64,000 bases of DNA, from positions 1 to 64,000 of the forward strand of contig JARGEQ010000091.1 in assembly GCA_029211145.1 (NCBI GenBank), in the 5' to 3' direction. Shown here piece after piece: positions 58,988 through 64,000 of this stretch (positions are counted from its first letter, which is position 1; each line of letters starts with the position of its first letter). The position numbers were made by a program, and so were the translations under genes. The notes below the pieces were generated by a model. That model searched no databases. It saw nothing but the letters and a program-made list of their open reading frames with translations, and was not told the origin of the DNA. The DNA is from Marinimicrococcus flavescens. Lineage in GTDB: Bacteria; Pseudomonadota; Alphaproteobacteria; Geminicoccales; Geminicoccaceae.

Positions 58988-59625
58988 GGCTCCCCCGCAC
59001 GCGCGGGGATCGACCCTTGCCCGCCTCGGCCAGCACATCCCGCGTCACGGCTCCCCCGCACGCGCGGGGATCGACCCGGCCACAGCATGTGGAACCCCGG
59101 CCACGGCTCGGCTCCCCCGCACGCGCGGGGATCGACCACAGAGCGGGTCGACGCTCGCCACGGTCAGCATGGCTCCCCCGCACGCGCGGGGATCGACCCC
59201 GTTGCGGCGTCATTCGCGCAGTTCGGTGTCAGGCTCCCCCGCACGCGCGGGGATCGACCCGGGGCGGTGAAAGCGGCGCTGCGATGGGACGGGGCTCCCC
59301 CGCACGCGCGGGGATCGACCCGGCTACCCGAGCGGCAGCCAGCTCACCCGCACGGCTCCCCCGCACGCGCGGGGATCGACCCTCCACGAGCACGGTATTG
59401 GGGGCCTGCGGCGTGGCTCCCCCGCACGCGCGGGGATCGACCGGACTGGATCAAGATCGGAGAGCGCTTCCCCAAGGCTCCCCCGCACGCGCGGGGATCG
59501 ACCCATCGACCCAATAGCCGTCGGGATCCGTCGCCGGGCTCCCCCGCACGCGCGGGGATCGACCTTTCGAGGGAGTAGGCAGGCCACTGGCCGCCATGGC
59601 TCCGCCGCGCGCGGGAGCGAGTAGC
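58988..59625 (+). CRISPR. CRISPR array 2, type I-E, 11 repeats and 10 spacers
   Basis: The same 28-base repeat as in array 1, every 61 bases with 33-base spacers. Ten repeats are identical by eye; the last (59598-59625) is degenerate (GGCTCCGCCGCGCG start), which again places the leader on the left. All 10 spacers differ from each other and from those of array 1. The array follows cas2 directly, so the cas operon is bracketed by two arrays of the same orientation. Confidence 0.98.
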
Positions 59626-59734
59626 GGTCAGAGCCAGGAACCGGCGAGCAGATGATCGAGAAGGGTTGGGGGGCGCCGCGAGCGGGAAGGCCGCGCTCCT
59701 GCGCGGCGGGTCTCGTTCGGCGATGTCGAGGGAC

Positions 59735-59811
59735 TGGTGCCGCAGAAGGGATTCGAACCCCCGACCCACGCATTACGAATGCGTTGCTCTACCGGACTGA
59801 GCTACTGCGGC
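59735..59811 (-). tRNA. tRNA-Thr (anticodon CGT)
   Basis: Read on the minus strand from 59811: a 77-base tRNA including encoded CCA. The acceptor arm is GCCGCAG / CTGCGGC with A as discriminator; the D loop has AGCTCAG and GGTAGAGC; the anticodon stem ACGCA / TGCGT closes a TTCGTAA loop, anticodon CGT; the T arm has GGTTCGAAT. It decodes ACG threonine codons, frequent in GC-rich genomes. It lies 109 bases after array 2. Confidence 0.96.
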
Positions 59812-59878
59812 GTGCGCGCGGCACTATAGCCATCGGCGGCCGGGAGGCAAGCGCCTTTACCGGCCGCCGGTTGTGCCA

Positions 59879-61336
59879 TCAGGCCGCGGGCGTTGCGGCC
59901 GGTGCGGCTTTCTCCTCACGGTCCGGCTCGCCGTCTGCGGGCTCGGCGGCGGCGGGCGCCGTGCGGGGCTTCGGCGCTGCGGCCGGCGCCGCGGGCTCGG
60001 CGGGACGGGCCAGCACCAGGGTCGCCGGCGTCTCGGACACGAGCTGCGCCACCTTCAGCGGCGTGCCCCACGAGACCTGGTTGAAGCGGCCGCGCCGGCT
60101 GAACGGCGTCCAGGCCGGCATGGTCTCGCCGGTGTCCTCGCAGATCCACGCGGGATCGGCCCTGGCCTCGTGGGCGCGGCTCTCCCATGTTTCGATCCTG
60201 GCGGCATCGGCGCCCAGCGCCCGCTCCGCCTCGGCCATGATCCGGCAGGCGCGGGCGGTGAGCTCGTCCTCGGGGATCATCTCGATCTGCACCTTGGCGG
60301 CATCGGCCTGCTGCGCGGCCAGCGCCACCTCGGCCAGGACCATGTGGGTCTCGGCGTCGCGCGGGCGCCGCTTGCGCAGCCGCTCGAACCGCTTGAGGCG
60401 CTCCTGCGGGGTCTCGCCGGGCACGAGATCGGCATAGGCCCTGGCGATGTCGGGGTGCGGCGCGAGCTCCCAGGCCTGCTCGAGCAGCCGCCGGCGGCGG
60501 CGCTTGTGGCCCAGTGCCGCCCCCGCCTCGGCGGCGAGGATCGGCGCCGGCGCGAAGGCCGGGGTGAGGCGGAAGGCCTTGAGCGCCTTGGCGTAGGCTT
60601 CCTTGTGGTGCTCCTCGCGGAGCAGGTCGCGCGCCACCAGGTAGTTGAGGGTGGTGCGGTGGGCGCGCGCCTCGGCGGCATCCAGCAGCTTGAGGGATTC
60701 GAGCCGGTCGACCAGCCCCAGCGCCTCGGTCCAGCGCTCGTGGCGGGTCAGCAGCTCGAAGAAGGTGGTGACCACCCAGGGCAGGCCGGGCTTGCGGGCA
60801 TAGGCGCGGCGGGCGAGCGCCAGCCCTTCCTCGCGGTCGTCGGCCTTGGCCGCCTGGGCGAGCAGGCCGCGCAGGCCGGCGAGCTCGGTCTCGGGCGCCT
60901 CGAGCATGCGCCGGTAGGTATGGGCGGCCTCCTCGTCATTGCCCTCGAGCTGGGCGGCCTGGGCGGAGAGCAGCAGCACGCCCGGCGCCTCGGGCAGCAG
61001 CTTGGCGGACTGCCGGCTGTGCAGCCGTGCCGCCTGCCGGTCGCCGGCCGCGGCCGCCATCAGGCCGCTCGAGAGCTCGCGGTAGCCGCGCACCTCGCGC
61101 TTGTGCCGCCGGTTCTCGCGCACCCGCCGGGGCAGGGCGCCCAGCCAGCGCAGGATCTCGAAGAGGATGGTGACGAGCACCGCGAAGACGCCGGCGCCCA
61201 GAAGGGCGATGCCGACGCTGGTCTCGAAGCGGTAGCCGCGCCACTCCACCAGGAACATGCCTGGATTGCTCGCAAGCCAGTCGACGCCGGCAGCCGCGGC
61301 GGCAACGATCGCGATGAAGATGAGCGTACGGATCAT
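59879..61336 (-). CDS. HemY-like membrane TPR protein
   Basis: Alphaproteobacterial HemY-N family protein (COG3898), 485 residues. Two membrane helices (about 3-24 and 40-66) are followed by TPR-like helical repeats with the HemY phrase LVEWRGYRFETSVG between the helices and an Ala/Pro-rich acidic C-terminal tail from about 440. It is linked to haem synthesis genes by order but its biochemical role is not proven; it is not the protoporphyrinogen oxidase also named HemY. The ATG at 61336 gives the correct first helix; its ribosome binding site is weak. Follows the Mic60-like gene by 34 bases. Confidence 0.87.
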   Translation of the reverse strand: MIRTLIFIAIVAAAAAGVDWLASNPGMFLVEWRGYRFETSVGIALLGAGVFAVLVTILFEILRWLGALPRRVRENRRHKREVRGYRELSSGLMAAAAGDRQAARLHSRQSAKLLPEAPGVLLLSAQAAQLEGNDEEAAHTYRRMLEAPETELAGLRGLLAQAAKADDREEGLALARRAYARKPGLPWVVTTFFELLTRHERWTEALGLVDRLESLKLLDAAEARAHRTTLNYLVARDLLREEHHKEAYAKALKAFRLTPAFAPAPILAAEAGAALGHKRRRRRLLEQAWELAPHPDIARAYADLVPGETPQERLKRFERLRKRRPRDAETHMVLAEVALAAQQADAAKVQIEMIPEDELTARACRIMAEAERALGADAARIETWESRAHEARADPAWICEDTGETMPAWTPFSRRGRFNQVSWGTPLKVAQLVSETPATLVLARPAEPAAPAAAPKPRTAPAAAEPADGEPDREEKAAPAATPAA

Positions 61337-61370
61337 GATGGTGGGGATCCAATCGTGCCGCGCTGGATAA

Positions 61371-63077
61371 TCAGCCAGCCGCCGCGAGCATCGCCCGCGA
61401 CCGCTTGCGCAATGTCTCGATGGCGTCCTGCGCCTCGACCCGCGGGGTGGCCGCGTCGACCCAGGCCTGTGCCTCGGCATCGCCCTTGCTGGCGAGCGAG
61501 GAGACGAGATCGCGGGCCGCCGCGAGATTGCCGGCAGCGAGCTCCTCGGCGGCCTGCTCGACGATGGCCCGGCGCTCTTGCGCCTTCTCGTCCACCGGCT
61601 CGAGCTTCACCAGCCCCATGAGGTTGCGGCGGGTCGAGGCCAGCCAGCCATCCTCGCCGGAAGCACTCTCGGCGGGGCCGCCGGTGAGCTCGGGGCGCAG
61701 CGCCTCGAGCCGCTCGCGCAGGGTGCCCAGCGGCGTGATGCCGGCCTTCTCGGCCTCGGCCAGGCGGTCAGCGGCGGCGAGGACCGTCTGGTCGTCCTCC
61801 GCCAGCTCGCGGAGCTTTTCCACCGCCGGCATCAGCGAGCCGCCCTCGGCCAGGGCACGCTCGGCGTCGCCGGCCGCCAGCGAGATGGCCGGCGCCCGGG
61901 CGGCCCGGCGCTCCGCCTCGGCGAGCTGCTGCTCGAGCCCGCCCAGGCGCTGCTCCACCTGCTGCAGCGACTGGCGGAGCCCGTCGATGGCGGCACCCCG
62001 CTGCTCGACCCTGCCGGCGAGACTCTCGACCCGCTCGGGCAGGCTCGCCAGGGTCTGCAGGTTCAGGCCCTGCAGGCGGCCGGCCAGCTCCTCGGTCCTG
62101 TCCGCCAGCTCGCTGGTTCTGCCGGAAAGCTCCTCGAGCCTGGCTGGCGTGGTGCCGGCCTGCTCCTCCAGCGCCGCGACGCGATCGAGCAGCTCCCCGG
62201 GCACGCCGGCCGCGGCCGCGGGTGCATCGCCGCCCGCCTCCAGCGCGTCGAGCCGTGCCGCGAGCCCTTCGAGGCCGTTGGCGAGCCCGGCATCGCGGTC
62301 GCCCAGCTCGGCGCTGCGGGTCTCGAGCTGGGTCAGGCGCGTCTGCAGCTCGGGCGGCAGCCGCGGCGGCTGGAGCTCGAGCCAGTAATAGGCGCCGCCA
62401 GCCATCACCGCGCCGCCGATCAGGCCGCCCAGCAGGGCTGCGGGCAGGACGCTCCGCTGCCTGGGCTCGCGGCGTGGCGGTGCCGGCGGTGCCGGCGGCT
62501 CGCCGCCGGAGCCCGACGGCCGGCCGCCCGGCGTCGCACCGGCCTTGCCGGCAGCACTGCTCGACGCGCCGGTGGGAGGCGCCTGCCGGCCCTCCGTCGA
62601 TGCCGGCTTTGCTGCCGTAGCACCGGGCGCTATGTGCGCCACGTCGACGGTCTTCGCCAGCGGCTCGGGCGTGCCCGCGTCGCGTTTCGCCGTCGCTGCG
62701 CCTTTGTCGGCCTCGTCCGGCTTGCCGGCGGCGGGTGCTGCTCCCGGCGCGGCCGCGCCCGGAGCGGCCACCGGCTTGTCGGCCGGCTGCTCGGGACGGG
62801 CGCCCGGCGCGCCCCCGCCAGCGGCCGTGGAGCCCGGGGTCGCGGCCTCGCTGCCGGTCGTTCCGGTTGCCGGTGTGCCGGCAGGCTCGCTCGCCTTGGG
62901 AGGCGTCTCGGGCCGGGCCGCGCCCGCGGCTGCGCTATTGGCGCTATCGGGCGTGGTGTCGGGAGTCTCGGCAGCGGGCCCGCCCGAAGCCTGCTCCTGG
63001 GTCTTGCCGGGCTCGGGACTCCGGGACTGCGGCGAGGCGGTGGAGCGCTCCGGCCTTTTCTGCCTTTGACGCGACAT
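61371..63077 (-). CDS. Mic60/mitofilin-like inner membrane protein (COG4223)
   Basis: Bacterial relative of mitochondrial Mic60, 568 residues. A disordered Pro/Ala/Gly-rich cytoplasmic N-terminus (about 1-205), one membrane helix (about 208-230, VLPAALLGGLIGGAVMAGGAYY), a long coiled coil with heptads and Glu/Arg pairs (about 240-400), and a C-terminal mitofilin domain (about 440-560) with LVKLEPVDEKAQERRAIVEQAAEELAAG. In alphaproteobacteria such proteins shape intracytoplasmic or inner membranes and their genes sit with hemD and hemY, as here. Confidence 0.88.
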   Translation of the reverse strand: MSRQRQKRPERSTASPQSRSPEPGKTQEQASGGPAAETPDTTPDSANSAAAGAARPETPPKASEPAGTPATGTTGSEAATPGSTAAGGGAPGARPEQPADKPVAAPGAAAPGAAPAAGKPDEADKGAATAKRDAGTPEPLAKTVDVAHIAPGATAAKPASTEGRQAPPTGASSSAAGKAGATPGGRPSGSGGEPPAPPAPPRREPRQRSVLPAALLGGLIGGAVMAGGAYYWLELQPPRLPPELQTRLTQLETRSAELGDRDAGLANGLEGLAARLDALEAGGDAPAAAAGVPGELLDRVAALEEQAGTTPARLEELSGRTSELADRTEELAGRLQGLNLQTLASLPERVESLAGRVEQRGAAIDGLRQSLQQVEQRLGGLEQQLAEAERRAARAPAISLAAGDAERALAEGGSLMPAVEKLRELAEDDQTVLAAADRLAEAEKAGITPLGTLRERLEALRPELTGGPAESASGEDGWLASTRRNLMGLVKLEPVDEKAQERRAIVEQAAEELAAGNLAAARDLVSSLASKGDAEAQAWVDAATPRVEAQDAIETLRKRSRAMLAAAG

Positions 63078-63161
63078 CCCGGCGGTTCTCCCGTGTTATC
63101 TCAGCAAGGTGAAAGATCGTGGTCAGCTGCGCCAGCCCGCGTGCGGGCCGGCCCGAACCGG

Positions 63162-63875
63162 CTAGCATTCCTCCGCCGCGGCCTCAAGGCAGGCCAGCAC
63201 GGCGGCCTGGTCGCGCTCCACGGCAATCCGTATGTCCCGCCAGCCCAGTCCGCGCAACTCGTCGGCGATCGTCTCGGACAGGCAGACCGCGGTAACGGGG
63301 CTCACGGCACGGTCGAGCGAGGCCTGCTCGAGCAGGTCGCGAAACGTGCCGGCGGTGCGCGGCGAGAAGAACAGGGCGGCACCCAGCGTCCCCTCGCGCA
63401 GCGCGCCCACGGTGCGGCTGGAGAGTGTCCCGGCGGCGTCGGCGCGGTAGACCACGCTGCGCTGGTAGCTGTAGCCGGCCTCGCGCAGCGCCTGGGCGAG
63501 CTCGGGGCGGGTCTCCTCCCCGCAGACATGGAGGATGGTGCCGTCCCCGGGAGCCAGCTGCTCGCTCACCAGCCGCGCCAACGCCGCGCCGTCGCCGGGA
63601 CCCGTGCGGACGTCCGCGAAGCCGCGCGAGCGCGCCGCAGCGGCGGTGGCGCGCCCGACGGCGAAGATCGGCAGATGCCGGAAGCGCTCGTCGAGTCCTG
63701 TCGCCCCGTGCCGGCTGGTCAGCAGGATGGCCGCCACGCCTTCGCTGGCGAGCGGCTCATGGGGCACCGAGCGGATCAGCAACATCGGGTCGATGATCAC
63801 ACGATGGCCCATCGCATGCAGGGCCCGCGCGGTAACGAGAGACTGGCTGCGCGGCCGGGTAACGAGCACGAGCAT
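63162..63875 (-). CDS. hemD: Uroporphyrinogen-III synthase
   Basis: Cyclises hydroxymethylbilane with inversion of ring D to uroporphyrinogen III in haem and cobalamin synthesis. The 237-residue protein is divergent as usual for HemD, but has LVLVTRPRSQSLVTARALHAMGH, LLTSRHGATGL, PIFAVGRATAAAARSRGF and LFFSPRTAGTF as its two-domain landmarks. The ATG at 63875 is one codon after an upstream TTG. The likely hemC end lies 36 bases upstream on the same strand. Confidence 0.85.
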   Translation of the reverse strand: MLVLVTRPRSQSLVTARALHAMGHRVIIDPMLLIRSVPHEPLASEGVAAILLTSRHGATGLDERFRHLPIFAVGRATAAAARSRGFADVRTGPGDGAALARLVSEQLAPGDGTILHVCGEETRPELAQALREAGYSYQRSVVYRADAAGTLSSRTVGALREGTLGAALFFSPRTAGTFRDLLEQASLDRAVSPVTAVCLSETIADELRGLGWRDIRIAVERDQAAVLACLEAAAEEC

Positions 63876-63911
63876 CAATGGCTTCCGAACATTCCCTGGA
63901 GGATCAGTCTA

Positions 63912-64000
63912 TCACAACCAGCCAGACGGATAGTGGTTGCCGAGCCGGGCGCGCACATCGGCACCCGCCCGCTCGCCCAGCTCCTGCGCCTCGCCGGCGG
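63912..64000 (-). CDS. hemC: Probable hydroxymethylbilane synthase, 3' end only
   Basis: A minus-strand frame enters from the right edge and ends with TGA at 63912-63914. The last 28 residues include ELGERAGADVRAR and end NHYPSGWL. The segment ELGERAG..VRARLG resembles the C-terminal helix of HemC, and hemC immediately before hemD is a common order. The visible piece is too short for certainty. It would make the tetrapyrrole substrate of HemD. Confidence 0.5.
   Translation of the reverse strand, partial: AGEAQELGERAGADVRARLGNHYPSGWL

Noticed and set aside
58970..59769. Apparent repeat proteins over the second array
   Set aside because: The same artefact as in array 1: repeats and spacers read as codons. 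The array explains every base.
59735..59811. The tRNA-Thr as attachment site of a genomic island carrying the CRISPR locus
   Set aside because: I found no integrase and no direct repeat of the tRNA 3' end on the far side of the cas locus, and base composition does not change visibly.

Overview
The window is about 64 kb of high-GC bacterial chromosome, most likely from an alphaproteobacterium of the Rhodospirillales/Geminicoccales kind. The support is the Caulobacter-type cpa/tad pilus order, a CtrA-like box at the pilin, HWE-family histidine kinases, TRAP transporter and phaAB genes, and the alphaproteobacterial cluster hemC-hemD-Mic60-hemY. The taxon below class level is inference. I saw no insertion sequence, integrase or prophage gene.

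Layout. 409-8733 (minus strand): Flp/Tad pilus operon flp-cpaA-cpaB-cpaC-cpaD-cpaE-tadA-tadB-tadC. 8975-10982: phaA-phaB, making 3-hydroxybutyryl-CoA. 11024-15877: uracil phosphoribosyltransferase, an Asp/Glu racemase-family protein, a PLP D-cysteine desulfhydrase-like enzyme, a tiny membrane protein, and a translationally coupled lactate dehydrogenase/6-phosphofructokinase 2 pair. 15999-18872: a complete TRAP transporter divergent from ldh. 18891-25969: a conserved hypothetical protein, an orphan ABC solute-binding protein, a fatty acid desaturase, a PfkB sugar kinase with a HAD phosphatase, an SDR and a YihY/BrkB membrane protein.

26036-31858: four tandem paralogous adenylate-forming enzymes, each stop overlapping the next start, followed at 31936-35418 by a one-chain indolepyruvate ferredoxin oxidoreductase. 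This is the most unusual metabolic locus here. 35479-42881: housekeeping and stress genes (ribosome-associated factor with a cold-shock domain, DUF2267 protein, Fe-S uracil-DNA glycosylase, VOC protein, class I aminotransferase, glucan phosphorylase, DSD1-type PLP enzyme). 43136-49137: a sensory cluster of two HWE kinases, a single-domain receiver and a convergent hybrid kinase.

49454-59625: a complete type I-E CRISPR-Cas locus. The cas operon (cas3, cas8e, cse2, cas7e, cas5e, cas6e, cas1, cas2) is packed by overlaps and flanked on both sides by arrays in the same orientation with the same repeat (13 and 10 spacers). Both leaders carry a TTGACA-type promoter at identical spacing from the first repeat. 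59735-64000: tRNA-Thr(CGT), then hemY-like, Mic60-like, hemD and the 3' end of what is probably hemC, all on the minus strand.

Together the genes describe a surface-attaching heterotroph that takes up organic acids or sugars, makes hydroxybutyryl-CoA, senses its surroundings with HWE kinases and carries adaptive immunity that looks intact. Starts were chosen from ribosome binding sites, overlaps and family N-termini; where this is uncertain the entry says so.
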